This document shows, piece after piece, positions 14,201-27,000 of a stretch of 64,000 nt of DNA. Each line of letters begins with the position of its first letter. Positions within the stretch are counted from its first letter, which is position 1. Source of the DNA: Mesaphorura yosii (Eukaryota; Arthropoda; Collembola; Poduromorpha; Tullbergiidae); NCBI GenBank assembly GCA_009869945.1, contig WIXG01000078.1, forward strand, positions 62,001 through 126,000, read 5' to 3'. A model generated the notes under the pieces. The model was given only the letters and a program-made list of their open reading frames with translations. It made no database searches and was not told the DNA's origin. The translations under genes were made by a program, and so were the position numbers.

Positions 14201-17200
14201 GAATTAGCCATGGCGATTATTGGCACTGCAGCGCGTGATGCATAATGCGTAAAGTGTGTAGTGCAGTGCATATGAGCGCGCACGTTCACATACATATTTA
14301 TGATTATTGATCCGATCCGCTACAACCGTCTCCGTCACAAGGCAGGCACACGACACAGGAACTTCGTCGTCCTTCGTTCTCGGAAATGTTCCCGGTCGGA
14401 TCCATCCGTGTGTTTGACATCCATTTATTAATTTACAGTAATTTATTGCAGAACTGACAAAACAAACCCACTCGGCGTGTTTTTTATTATGACAATTGCA
14501 GCGTGCGAGACCGTGCGATGCTGGAAATAATTGCTGGACATAAATACGATGCATATTTTATTCGCGATGCGTGGAAAGTGACAGGACAGATGCAATGCTT
14601 CAGTCCTAACTCGGAAAATGGATAGTAATTAAGACTTTCTTGGGAGAATTATGATGCTAACATCAAAAAGTCAATTCGGAGCGCATAAAGACAGTAATTA
14701 TACATTGTAAAACTTTACGTTGTGCAACGCATTGCAGTGTCGTGTCGAGTTACTCCGTGAAAGATTTAAAATTTTCCCATGATATTATAATTATGCCATA
14801 TAAAATGCATAAAGCATAAATGGTTTTGATGAGACTGCATTGCCAAAAGGGCAAGACCAGACCAAGACCGGGCTTGTACATGAACTCTGTATGCAAATTT
14901 CACAGATAATTACACAGGAACAAGTGAAAATACGCGCAAAGTGTAATTACACTGTAATCTGAGACATGCACTCTTCGTAACATGTTAATTTAAGTTTAAG
15001 GGCCTATCACGCCAGCCAATCTTCGTTTAGTTTAGTTTGTGTAGGTGTCTGCTCGTAGTCGTAAAACCGTTGGACTCTTGACAATTGACGCTTTGACGCG
15101 CGTTGATGACTTCGATGACAGCGGAGTCGCAGCGGCACAGCAGAAAGTAGACAACCTTGTCCTTATTCGACACTTGACGCGTTGTATCTTGTTCGTAATT
15201 AAAATGTACTAATTAACGTGGTTAACAAGCAACAATGACAATGCAATTCGCTGCAATGCAAACAACAAGCGAAAATCCCATTTACCACTTCCTGCGAGCG
15301 TAAATCAAGTGACAGCCGTCTGAATTTGATTTCTTTGCGGCCGAAGTCCTGCATTGAGCTTTGACTTTGACGCTTTTAATGGGATGCTGGATGCTGAATG
15401 CTTTCACGGTCAGGCCATGCCATGCCAGACAAAGTTAACCCTTCTTGATCTCTCATTTTCGTACACGTACGGCACATTACTCATTTATATTGGCCGTATG
15501 ATTTTATTTACGGATCCCTGCTGTGACCCTGTGCCTCCTTAATGCATTTCCTTCCCGTCGTCGTACGCTTACGCGGTCGCAGTGGCCACAATTTCCGTAA
15601 TCCGCTATTGCTGTTGGGGTTTACCCGGGCACGGCATATCCGTGCCCACTGCTGTTATGTTATGCAACAACAACCAGTGCTCAGCGCATCTTATCGCGCC
15701 AAGTGTACTTAACAATGTAAACAGCAAATATGCACATTCACCATTCACGTCGTCGTCATGCATCGCAAAAAAGAACTTTTCGCTTTTCGCTCTCGGCGAC
15801 TCGACTAATGGTTAAGTGCGAGGCCAAGAGACGCGCGAGTCATTGTCAACTCTGTCACAAGTCACATGGAATCAAAAGAAATTCCAGGCTCGACTAGACT
15901 CAGAATCCCATACATTCTGGCCGGCACACAATGCACAATGCAATGTGTACAAAAGTCAAATGGTCATTTCCTCTCTGAACTACCACCATCACAGTAATAA
16001 TATAAATAATAACTTCTTTCTATTCCTTCCTTCCTTCATTGCAACGTTTTTGTCATTTTCTCATCAAATAACGCACAAAACCTTCTTAAATCTTTGCTCT
16101 TTCCCCTGCCTGTCTGCCTGCCTTTCTTTCGCGACTGCTAAGCTGCATTTTTTACATAATAAACTCTCTCTTGATACAGCGTCCCTACCGCGAAGCGAAG
16201 ATTTGACATTCCCCGCTGTGGCTTCAGTTCAGCCTGGATTTGATTGTTGTACCGTCGAATTGCCTGAGTGCACTGCATTCGAATTGAGATAACATTGAGA
16301 CCATTTGCCATGATTTGATGATAATAGCAATTGGTGATCGGAATCTCATAACTCGTAATAATCATCAAATCATAATTGCGCTGTTTTTCTTTCTCGTTCT
16401 CATACTGGTTGGCACTACACACTGGGAGTATCGCAATCGCATGTCCGATTGCGTGCGGATGCTTCGAACCCTTAGGAGATACACGGCCGTGTAAGCTCAG
16501 GCCGGTCAGAAACATGTTATTAAAGGCACCCAGGCCAATGCCTCGCCAATGCTTGCTCGATGCTCAAGGAAATGCGCGCGTAACGAAAGTTCTATAAAAA
16601 TCACAACTTTCCCGTGCCGTGTCGTAAATAATGATATAAATTCGAACAAATCCAGCGCCCAACGCATTGCTTGCCTCCGCATTTCGTAAAAAATCAAAAC
16701 ATTTCAACTCGCATTATATTAAATTGAGATTCAATGTACTGCATACACTGCGCTGTGAGTGAGCCAAGACCGAGACGCTGCTCTACCGTAGCCTCAAGAT
16801 GCGAAGCTGTGCTGCGCTGCGCGCCTGCACGCACGTCAACAAAATACTTTTCCGAGATAAATCAATTTCTTTCTCCACTCAAGACGCTTAAATCTTTCCT
16901 ACGTCTTTTCTACGGAAAACATACACAAATCAAGTGCAGTGCTGAGTCGAGACGCGGACGTGGCCGAGAAGGGGAGAAAAATACGGCGCAAGGCGTACGC
17001 AGCTCTTTTGGAAAATTCTTGCTTGTACAGCCGATGAGCGCTGACGCTGACTGCACCGAGATGGAAAAGTGAATGGATAAATATTCATGAATCATGAACG
17101 AAAGCAGAATATTTTTCTCGTGCTGCTGCTACGCGCTGCGGCGCGGCGTGGCGCGGTGGCCGGCGTGCGGGAGTTCAATTTTATTTAAGGTTCATCGCTC

Positions 17201-20200
17201 ATGGCTCATGGGCCAAGGGTAATGTGATGAGATGATGATGAGTGCCCTTATAAAATACGATAATGCTGGAGGTTAAGATAAAGATCTCTGTCTTCATGCT
17301 ATATGCATTTACTTCCACTTTGATCAAAGAAAGGGGAATTCTGTGACACTTTCGTTTACCCAGATCCAGATAATCGATCTCTGGCCTGGCTTTCTGGGCG
17401 ATGCGATGCGATAGCGTGGCGTTAATAATGGTTGCTCATTAAATCGAGTGCAGCAGAGCAACAGGAACAAAAACAAAGGCAAGTCAAGCAGTTGGCAGAT
17501 TGTTTGAAGGTTTGGTTAACCAAACGCCAAACTCTGACTGGAGACTCGGAACTGCTCGCTCGCGTATTTGCTAATGAGTGCCTGGGAGTTAAAAGAGGGT
17601 ATGGTCGATGTCATAATAAATCAGCCACGTAACAATTTGGATTTCGTGAGGAGAAACAGCTCAGAGTCACTTATCTTCACCGTGCGCGCTTTGTTAATGT
17701 TAAAATGCTATTGAGGGTCGTGTAGTTCAGTAAGTGACACACAGTGGTTTCCTCTTAATCTAATTTGGAGAAGTCAGTGTGTGGGATCATGAAACGTCTG
17801 CGAGCGAGTCGGCATGGGGCGAGGGGAAGAGTCAGGACGAGAATATATGCTTGAATTAAGAGCACAGCGGACGGAGGACGGAGCGCAGCAGAGATCAAGA
17901 AATATTTAAGTGGAATAATCGAGACTGACCCGTACGCTGCTGCGAAGGTCGGGTCATAAGGATAGTAGCTTGACTGAAGACTCCCAGGGTTTGGCCAGCA
18001 TGACACGTCGCCAGTTCCGCTCCCTTCCTTTAGTCCAGCGTACGCCCCACCCTGTAAACAACCAAGAATAACATTATATTGTAACATTGTTTATTTGTAG
18101 AAACAAAAGCTACATTCATTATGTTGCGTTGCGAAGATGACGACGGTCATCATCGTCTCGTCTGGCCAGAGCAGGCCGGTCTGAGAGCCTGGACGACAAT
18201 ATTTTAACTCGACTTGGTCCCAATCTTCAACTCATTCACAAGAAAACCCACAAATCAAGTGTCAAGGCACAGTTTCACAAACAAAAGGCAACAATTCATT
18301 TATGGCATGAGGAAGGGACAGCGACGCCTCGTACATTGTTGTACGACATCGAGTCGCGTACACGGACTCCGACCAGGCTGGACAAGACTTGACAATTATT
18401 GCGACCTAAGTTTCCTGTCCTGGGCAGCAGCAACGAACAAGCAACATCAATTTGCTCTCTTCTCATGCGCCTTGCATTTACTCGAACATTGATTAAGAAC
18501 TCCATAAAATGGTCACCGAAATGGTTATGACGCGATTACGCTGAACGCGAGCGCTAAATGGCGACCTTAAATATTTAATCACTTCAATTGCATTCGGCAC
18601 TTATTGGATTGCTATTGCGATGCCGTTTAACATTAACGATTAATCCAGTCTGTCTGCGCCTGATTCCGTAAATGGTCAATTTAAAAACAAATTCCGAGGA
18701 TTAAATTTCAATTTACTAAATTGGAATAATCTTCTAAGCGGCTTGGCTGATCATGAAAAATTTAAGGCAATCATTCTAAAAGATTATCTTGAACAAACAA
18801 ACGATGATGAGAGTGAATCCAGCGAGGACTTCTCCTGAGACCAAACTATTTACATTCATGCATTGAATTGAATTACCAATTGTCAATCATTTCATCGTAT
18901 TTTGCAAACAAGTCGCATCGAATTACTTTTGCATGAGCGGAAAATGCCTAGGAATTTCTGCGTCGGGCAATCATGGATCATTTGCATATGAACTTATATG
19001 GCTGACTTCCTGTCACCGTAGTCGAAAGTCAAAATACGAAATTACAATCAATTTTTGCGCCCAAATCGGTAAAATGGCACTGGCAACCATTTTTATGAAA
19101 TAATTGCTGCACTGCCTCTGCCGCTGCTCAACGAAGGAGAAGAAACTCGGAGAACAATTTTACAACACAATATCTGCCCGCAACAATTTTATTATTGTAA
19201 GAATTATTTTACATGATACTAAATGCTACTACTGTACTTTATTTTGTGGAACATAATACGAAAAATGAACCCAGGCATGCCAGTGCCGTGCCGTGCCTGC
19301 CATAATGGGCGAGTAATTTAGTATGGAATTAAAGTCTACCTGGCTGCAATAAATAAAAAATAACATGCCCATGTACGAGTCAGCAACAACAACCGACACA
19401 GCAACAGCCAATGATCATGACGACGATGATTATGATGATCCTAGCCGTAGCTGCTAGCTTGAGCTCCGGCTCTCGCCGGAGAATATTCCCCTCGCAACAA
19501 TTTTCTCTTGGAAAACCCGTGCTCAATGCTCGGTTCTGCTGTAATTGAAGCAATAAAATATTCATACTCATAAAATACGTTGGACACTGGCCATTTCGCA
19601 TTGTAAAAGTCAAATTACGTGTTCTTGTGTGTTTTTGCATTATTTTTACAAGATTTTCCACATGAACGAAAATTATTCCGTGTAAAATCGCGCAGTCAAT
19701 TTCTGCAGGATTCTTTAGTTCATCTTTGCCTTCTACTTGGCTTGTCACGATGAATATTTAAATTTCAGTTACTTGAATAAACACCGGAGTCATGTCGATG
19801 CCAATGGAATTTAAAATTATTAAGATGCCTGGAACACGAGTCGATTCTGGTAACCTTTTCTAATTTTGGCCAGCAAATGTCGACGTCCAAGACGACTGAC
19901 GTCGTCGCTTTTGAATAAAAAATGCTCGTGTATATGTGTTTGTTGAAGTCATATGTCAAAAATAGAGTTTTAAGCTCGGGCGCTGTTTGGTTGGCCTATT
20001 TTTCATGAGAAATGCTCGACATGTGCGATCAATGCCTTTTAAAAAGCAGTCAGTCGCTGAGACAGAATGACAAATCGATTCAAATGTAATGCCAGGATTA
20101 ACGCTAATCCCCAGACCCTTAAGTACTTCAGTCTGTGGTCATGTCTTGGCTGGCTGCGTTTTAGTCGTGGCGCTGGCGCTCGCGCAGGCTTCGGCTTACC

Positions 20201-21772
20201 AGTGGTGAGTAGAACGCAGACGAGTCGAGGGTGGGGTACGGATTCTGCTCGGTCGGCGGTGCGTACGGACTTCCTGGGTAGGCAGCGAGACGTGGGTACG
20301 ATGACAGCGTAAGTCTTGTGGGATCGTATTGACAAGCGCACTGACTTTGTCCAGTCAAAGGGTCAGTGACCAGAGGGCGTCCGCCTTCACAGCAAGGCGT
20401 CGTTGTTGGAGAGGCTGTCACTCCAGTCGTGGGGGATGCTGAGCCACTCATTCCGCCACCCGAAGAATTCGGCGAACCAAGCAACTGTAAACACAAATGC
20501 GATGGTCAAAATTAGAATTCGTGCAATTACAAGTTCATTCACTGCAACCCCGTAATTAAGGTTCCCTTTCTCTCAGTCTGATGCATAATTACAGGGTACC
20601 TGCAAGTAATCCGGGCGCAGCATTCCGAATTATAGACTGCCGACCCCGATTTCATGCAAACATTGCAAATTTCTAAGAACAACTGGTTTTTGTAACTGCA
20701 ACACTTGCGAGAACGACCGGGCAGGGCTGAGCAGGGCACAAATGCATGCGATTAACGCACTAAAAACTAAAAACCACTGCGCGTGGGTCCATCCGTCCAG
20801 AATAAATGATAAAGCACACACCATTTAATTTAATTAAATGATGCACGCTATCCTGTTCACTCGGCGCTGCACACCGATAGTCAGTCTCGCCCAGTACAAT
20901 CGTGCAAAATACGAAATGTAAAGTGCCACCAACTCTGAGCAGCTCGAAAACTCTGGTGCTGCATCAACTATTCATTCAATGCCAACACCAGGCAGCAGGT
21001 ATTGAACATATGTCAATTCCTGGCACTAATTAATACTTTCGCACTGGCCGGTATTGTATCGAAATGTAAACGTAATAATTAATTCATTGTTCATTTTGTG
21101 TCGTGGTTTGTCGCTTGTAGAACAAAAGACCCACGACGTTATAAGAATTTGATTAAAAAGCAGACAAGCTAAGTCGGACAAGCCATGTGTCCGTCATGGC
21201 GTGGCACCCGAAATCAATTTAAGACTTCATTTCGAATTCATGAAGTAAATGCTCTCGATTAATATTCAGAACAAAAATTGAATTACAGCAAAAGGCTACA
21301 TGCACAAAGCTGGTGGGTTTCTCCGCCTACTTTTTTAACGCGATGCGATTTCAGAGATTCCGATCTTTCCTGCCCTGCCACTGCCACTGCATCCACGCAA
21401 TCGTTCCAGTTCCGCCGTACGCGTACAGGATCGACTCATCTTCCCCCTTTTCATAAGCTCAACGCTACGAATTTAATTCAATGTTCGTCATGCATTTGAG
21501 CAAAAGGGGTATTTACTTAATTAAATGGTCTCTGTGACCGATCCAACCTCCATTAAATTTTAAATAACCATGATCACGACCAATGCACGGCCCGTAATTT
21601 AATTGAAACGCTCCAATTTCTAAATTCTTAAACCCCGTGCCGTGGCTTCGGCAATTCCATTAATGCTAATGCTAGTTAACTAATGCTGATGGTACTGCTG
21701 AAAACTTACCTGAGAGGACGAACCGTTATTGAATGACGTGGATGACGCAGGAGAATAGCCAAAAAATGACAT
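11247..21772 (-). CDS. iro: Iroquois-class TALE homeodomain transcription factor (araucan/caupolican type)
   Basis: This is a nuclear DNA-binding patterning factor. Five exons join in frame: 21772-21710, 20484-20200, 18051-17930, 13957-13683 and 12352-11251 or -11247. All have GT donors and AG acceptors. The model gives 616 aa if translation stops at 11247. The N-terminus [10 protein letters not shown] is typical of the class, which supports this start. Exon 2 carries the [12 protein letters not shown] and CQYDPTRL motifs and [15 protein letters not shown]. Exon 4 encodes the three-residue-extended homeodomain (about residues 167-228) with [16 protein letters not shown] and [18 protein letters not shown], then an aspartate run. 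Exon 5 has [11 protein letters not shown] (about 319-329), a polyalanine tract, His/Gly/Ser-rich stretches and the ending FKPVLK. The flank [14 protein letters not shown] resembles araucan/caupolican more than mirror; this is from memory. The last codons AAA AGG TAA overlap a consensus donor, so a further 3' exon is possible. Confidence 0.96.
11251..12352 (-). other. iro: Iroquois exon 5: low-complexity C-terminal region
   Basis: The acceptor TTACAG precedes 12352, and two bases complete a split Asp codon from exon 4. The product is Ser/His/Gly-rich with the class motif [11 protein letters not shown], a run of about 13 alanines (GCN codons near 11750-11790, preceded by HQQ) and a conserved terminal FKPVLK. 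The local GC content is far above the surrounding DNA because of these repeats. The exon ends at AAAAG|GTAAGC; if unspliced, the frame stops two codons after FKPVL-K. Confidence 0.9.
12353..13682 (-). other. Iroquois intron 4
   Basis: The intron is bounded by donor GTAAGT (13682) and an acceptor ending TTACAG before 12352. It interrupts the gene just after the homeodomain and acidic run. It contains a (GGCA)5 tract at 13535-13554 and no coding signal that I can support. Confidence 0.85.
13683..13957 (-). other. iro: Iroquois exon 4: homeobox exon
   Basis: This 275-bp exon is flanked by acceptor ACGTACAG and donor GTAAGT. It carries the whole TALE homeodomain, including the [10 protein letters not shown] loop between helices 1 and 2 and the recognition helix [12 protein letters not shown]. 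It then encodes TWEPKNKT and seven consecutive Asp residues. The first base completes the split glycine codon left by exon 3, which confirms the splice phase. Confidence 0.97.
13958..17929 (-). other. Iroquois intron 3
   Basis: This intron of about 4.0 kb has donor GTCAGT (17929) and acceptor ACGTACAG (before 13957). It splits the glycine codon just upstream of YDLAARRK. No exon-like open frame with splice signals stands out inside it. The longest open stretches (15816-16292 plus, 16138-16515 minus) look like chance. Confidence 0.85.
18052..20199 (-). other. Iroquois intron 2
   Basis: This is a phase-0 intron of about 2.1 kb (donor GTAAGC at 20199, acceptor TTTACAG before 18051). A short GC-rich hairpin (CTCCGGC/GCCGGAG) lies at 19464-19481. 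No coding sequence is supported. Confidence 0.85.
20485..21709 (-). other. Iroquois intron 1
   Basis: This is a phase-0 intron of about 1.2 kb between the 21-codon first coding exon and the CCEGGRP exon. The donor is GTAAGT (21709) and the acceptor is GTTTACAG. I see no other feature in it. Confidence 0.85.
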
Positions 21773-23954
21773 GACTCACTCGCTGGACATTGGATCCTTC
21801 TTGTGTAAGATTTTTGTAACCGCGACTGCAGAAAAGCGACTGCGACTGCTTTCTTGATTATTGCACTCGAACAGAGAATAAACGAAAGCTTATGGCTCAC
21901 TTGTCCTCATATTTGTCTCAAATGCACGATTATTCGGGCAAATTCACAATTCAGCTCTTCAGCTGGCCGGTCCGGCACATAAGTTCACTTCTAAACTCAA
22001 TCCTGTATTCAATTCGGGTTCGCGACTCACGAGTTCTGGTTCTGATCGTGACTGACCACAAGTACTAAATGCCAAACGCTTAATTTGTACGACACGATTC
22101 AATTCAATTTCAAGTAGACCTCACCTCCGCTCGAATCGCGTACCGCGTGCGTGAGAGGTGAGATGAGATAACCACTGCAGTGAGCGAGTGTCCGAATACA
22201 AGTGCACAACTGAAGTGGCCCGTTGGTTATTTGATTGTGTGATGTGATCTCTGACTTGACTAATCTCTGCTGTATTTGTTGTTATTTGATTGTATATTGT
22301 ATCGTATTATGCCAAATACTTTTTAATAGCTCATAATCCCGTATCAGCAGGTTGAGCACTGTGCTGCTGCTGTTACTGTGGTCGTGGTGAACGCACGGTG
22401 TGTCTGCCTGTGCCCAATGCCCTGGCCCGTCCGTGTTTCTGCAGTCTGCTGGTGTAAGTGGTATTTACTATGGACTAATCACACACTAATACAAGCACTG
22501 TAACAATAATACGCTAATACGCGGAGTACAGGCCGTAATATTAAGAAAATGAATTCAGACACGGTTCTCAGCTCTCACGATGCACTTGCACTGTGTAATG
22601 TAAAAGCGCGTGTGTAAAAGGTGAGAAAGCTTCGGAGCTACGGCCAGGCCACGGTTTGAAATCTGCTTAATGGCAAAGGGTAAGGTTTTCGTGAAATGTA
22701 TCAAGTGCTTTCGAATACGAATGCAGCAGGCAGGCAGGCTGAGCGAGGAACAAAAAGGGAAATTGTACTTTTCGGAGAACATGAACTGAACAACGCGGTA
22801 CACAAATGCAATAATTTTACAAGCAGCGAATGCAGGCTCGACCGAGATGAGGTACCAGACCAAGTATTCGCGTTGCAGTACAATAAAGCTAATAAAATGC
22901 TGCATGTTCATGTAGTACGCGTACTTTTAACCATTGTGCTCGGTTGTACAATAATATAAAAGCTTAGAGTGCTCAACATCGCATGCAGATGCAGCAGGAG
23001 CGAGAGCAGCAGCAAAAGCAAAAGCAAGCAGGAGAAAGAGCGACCGAGCGACCGACCGACTCCTTTTTGACCCGATTTGGAACCAATTGGGTGGATCCTA
23101 ACCCCGGATTGGAGGATCGCAACAAAACTGCCTTGTTCGTAGTTTGTCTTGGGCTTGTCCAACATCTTGTCATCCTATCAGCCATTGGATTATGTTAATC
23201 TCACGTTTTTTATTAGTACAACATGCTCACAGTGGAGCGGAGCTGGATACGCTCGCGCTCTCGAGCTCGCTCGCTCCGCGTTGCGCTCCGCTGTGTAAGT
23301 GGTGTACGAGATCAGCAGCACAACCAAGAATAGCGGAGAGAATCATTCATGGAAACATAATGTAATAATAATAATAATCGTAATGTAATGTTACTTCATG
23401 TATTTTATTAGTTCATGATAAACCTTTGCCTTGTTTTGCCTTGCTTTACTGCTCCACACGCTGCTGCTGCACTTCACTGCACCGTTCGTTATTCGAGATT
23501 CGAGTGCGCTTGTTCGGGTTATAAAAAAGACATGATTTTCCTTTTATCCACACACTTCAACCATTAATTACCTGTCTATTAACCCCGCACCCTGGGCCCT
23601 GCCTGCTTGGCCAGGCTCCATTCTTGACCCGTGTATTTGCATATGAATGCTACACGTGTAACACTTGTCCCATGTGCATGTGTCTTGAATCCACGAACAT
23701 GCAGTAATATGTAACAGTATTAATAAAATTCACGCCATAACGCGCGCATAATTCAATGCAATGCGATGCGGAGGAATCCAGCAGATTGCAGATCCATTTA
23801 TGAACACGAGTCTGCCGTCGTATTTACAATTTACATAAACTAACAAGGAACAACAACAGCGCTCGAATTCGACAATCGACATGAATTCCAGAATGAGAAT
23901 ATTAACATCGTTATTTGAACAAGGTTTTACTGTTTCTATTTCATTTTACTGCAG
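21773..23954. other. Upstream flank of the Iroquois gene
   Basis: This is the expected location of the Iroquois promoter and 5' untranslated region. I cannot place a transcription start from sequence alone. A long imperfect hairpin lies at 23228-23295. No supported coding sequence was found. Confidence 0.5.
23228..23295. repeat. GC-rich imperfect inverted repeat (hairpin)
   Basis: The arm CACAGTGGAGCG (23228-23239) pairs with CGCTCCGCTGTG (23284-23295) at 11 of 12 positions, around a 44-base interior rich in CGCTCGCG-like words. Its function is unknown. It could be a regulatory DNA structure, an RNA hairpin or coincidence. Confidence 0.5.
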
Positions 23955-24064
23955 CCCAGCGCGAACGCCAACTCCTGCCATGCCAGACAACAATGCAAAC
24001 TTCAATCAACCTGATACACTTACACATTTATTGACATTGCTGAAAGCTCGAAAGAACAAGAAAT
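23955..24064 (+). CDS. Candidate orphan coding exon (unidentified)
   Basis: A strong polypyrimidine tract and acceptor (TTTTACTGCAG) is followed by 110 bases and a donor GTAAGT. One frame is open across the piece and contains an ATG starting MPDNNANFNQPDTL, followed by a basic stretch (KARKNKK) up to the splice site. It could be a first coding exon of a plus-strand gene, but I find no partner exon in the window and do not recognise the protein. A chance combination is quite possible. Confidence 0.2.
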
Positions 24065-27000
24065 GTAAGTCGCAACTCCCTGCGGAAGAAAGTTCATTGA
24101 TTCAACATTCAGTCTCTGGCACGAAATTACAGTCTTTTTAATTTGCAGCGCTCTGTTTACTATTAGCAACATTTCCCACTGCGATTTCGATGTCTTTGCC
24201 GTTTGCCTGATTCGGATTCGGATTCTTCACTTCTCACAAAAGCCAGCCGCCGGTTCCCATCGCTTCCCCTCATCCCGGTCTCAGATGACTCTTGCAGTTT
24301 GCCCTATCCATAAGTTATTCGTTCCGAGCGCCGCGCACATCCTTTCCGTGGCTTTCAAGTTAAGTATCTTCACGAGCCAGAGCCATTCACTCTGCAATTT
24401 TTCCCATTCCCATGTCGTGCGTTTGTACGTTTTAACGACTCCGACGACAAGACGACACACCGTCGTATTTTGCATATGTTTTTATTTGTCAGCTTACCAG
24501 GTTTCCATTTGCGAAATCTGCCTCGTGGGAAATGTATCCACGGATTTTATGCCCGCTGCCTGGTGTTGTCCTTTTCTTCAATGTGCCTCAATTTAAGGCG
24601 TACACAAACTCGGATGTACGAACAAGATGGGAAAAGTTTTACACAAATCCTTTGCGCACTCAATACAAATTTCAATTTTGGTAAACAAATGTCGCGTCAT
24701 TACAAAAAAGAACATTGCCTGCATTGCATTACAATATTTGAGTGCATCTGCACAGAATAAAACCGGGTTTGGTGCAATTAAGAACGCGATTTATTGCGCT
24801 TAATCGCACTTCTTCCGCTGCATAATTCATTTAGAACGAGCCTTGCTTAATTGCGGGTGTAATTAAAGGGTAGAATGAGGGCTGACAAATAATTGAGTAC
24901 GAAACACTCGCAACTGCAATAGCGCAGCAATAAAATGCTTTCTCCGACTCGAACGCGCTTTTATAGCACTTTCTTCGCTAATTACGTAAAACTGTTAATG
25001 GCGTGGCTTCACACTTCATGCAGTCGCGTCGCAGTGAGTAAAAATGAGAAAATAAGTCGTCTTGTAATATGAATAAATGAAGTACCGGTAAAGTTTTATA
25101 ATTTTCGTCATATTACAGGGCTCGTTAAGACGCACACGAAGCGTGTCAGTAAAAATGGGTAAAATTCGTGAAATGCACTCAATTTCAGCCCAATTTCACC
25201 ATTGTACGAATTTAATGAACCCAGACACATTTATTATCATCGTTCATCCTTGCATTGCATTCGCATTCCTGCATTTACATTTACGCTTGTCTCACGCAAT
25301 TCGAGATTCGGCAATTCGGCTGTTTTGTTTTGCAAAAATTCTGAATAACAATGCAATAAGCAATAAACAATGAAAACATGGCAAAATGGGTAATAAATGC
25401 CGATATGAGCCACGAAATAATCTATTTTTCTCTTTTACAGCGCGTAAATCGTCCATCATTAGTGGCAGCATTCAACACCAGACACGAAAATCCGACACAG
25501 GTAGCCAAAGCCAATAATAAACTCACAAGTCGCCAAAGTCGTATTCTCCCTGTACATCATTACAATAATTTGAATTATACAATTTTAATGTGCTCAGTAT
25601 GCGGGAGGCAGGCAGGCGGTTGCATACGAAATGCAAAATGCGAGTTACGAGACGAGAGCACCGAGATCGAGATGAGGAAGTTAACCAGGCAGACGCGGAC
25701 TCGACGCAGCGCAAAGAGCAAAGAGAGATCTGCGGATGTTTTCTTTGCTCTGAAGGTGGTAATTATAACGAAATCCATAAATTTAATTTTTTGAGCTGTT
25801 TCTGCTTGAAATGACAATAATGATGGCGTGGCACAGAAGACAGAAGTGAATCCCATTTCTTCTTCTTGCATTGCTTCGATTTGTCTTTGCGTTGTTTGTC
25901 TGCTCTTACTTGTGTCTTAAATGATGACTACTCCTTTTCCATGTTTCGAGTTTCGAAAACTGTACAAAAAATGAAGAACAGAAAAAATGGGAATAAGAAG
26001 ACGCCCCAACGACTGCAACTACGACGAGCACGACGCGACATTAGAATTGTGGCATATTTTCTCTTTTTGAGTGTTTCTGAGCAAAGTCCGAAGCAGCATT
26101 ATGAATTCATACGTTTTTCAGTGCGAGGCAGCGCAGTGCAGTGTTGGTAATGAGACCATTTATGGTATTGTGTATCTCTTAATTACAGATAATTAGTACT
26201 TAGCTGCACCACGCTGCTGCTGCTGGATTTTCAAAATAGCGTTTTCATTTGGAGTAATTTTGAAAGAACAAAGCCAGACTCTGCTCATTTTTGGATATTT
26301 AGTATACTCTCTTTGTCTCTGCGTGCCAGAGACATAAATTTCCAGTCTCCCCTTCTTCGTGCGCCACTTTTTTTTATTATTGGAAAATATATGAGCCGAG
26401 GCCTGATTTTCCCATAAATCTGCCCGACGAAGGGGTAAACTGCGTAAGACGGGCTTTGTAAACCATTTTACGCTCGCTTTTAGAGTTATTTCCGTCTCCT
26501 CGTGTCTCGTAAACTCGTAATCGTACTTTTGTATGAAGTGCTGGCTGTCAGAATGGCAATTTTAATGGCTCGCATTTCTGTGGTATCAGAGAGCATTGGC
26601 AATGCATCCGAATTAATGGAGTATTAGAAATCAGTGCCAGTGCAGTGCAAAAACAATGGGAAATGGGCTACTCACTCCCTTCACGTGGATCAAAGTTGAT
26701 GTACGCTGACATTAGCTGTCTGCTTGTGAAAGATTAATACATCTTTTGTCTTGTCTCTCTGCACTGCCACGCCAGATCTAGAGCAAAGTCATAAATTAAG
26801 TCGGGCGAGCAGAAAACAATCGCAGCTCACCAGCGCACCGATTGTAATCAAGCAATGCCCACCCACGCCTGCCTACCATGAAAACACGACTAGTAAAAAG
26901 GATCCATAACCCATTTAGTAAAGACACGCCAGCCCATCAGTAAGATTTGCAATAATTTATTACTCGTCCGTTCGTGCACCGTGCGCCATTGTAATCTGCA

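Noticed and set aside
15816-16292. 158-codon plus-strand frame in an Iroquois intron
   Set aside because: Low-complexity Phe/Ser/Asn content from CTT/AAT-rich DNA and no splice context.
25378-25794. 138-codon plus-strand frame after a TTTTACAG acceptor-like site
   Set aside because: No donor, no recognisable protein, and overlapped by equally open minus-strand frames.
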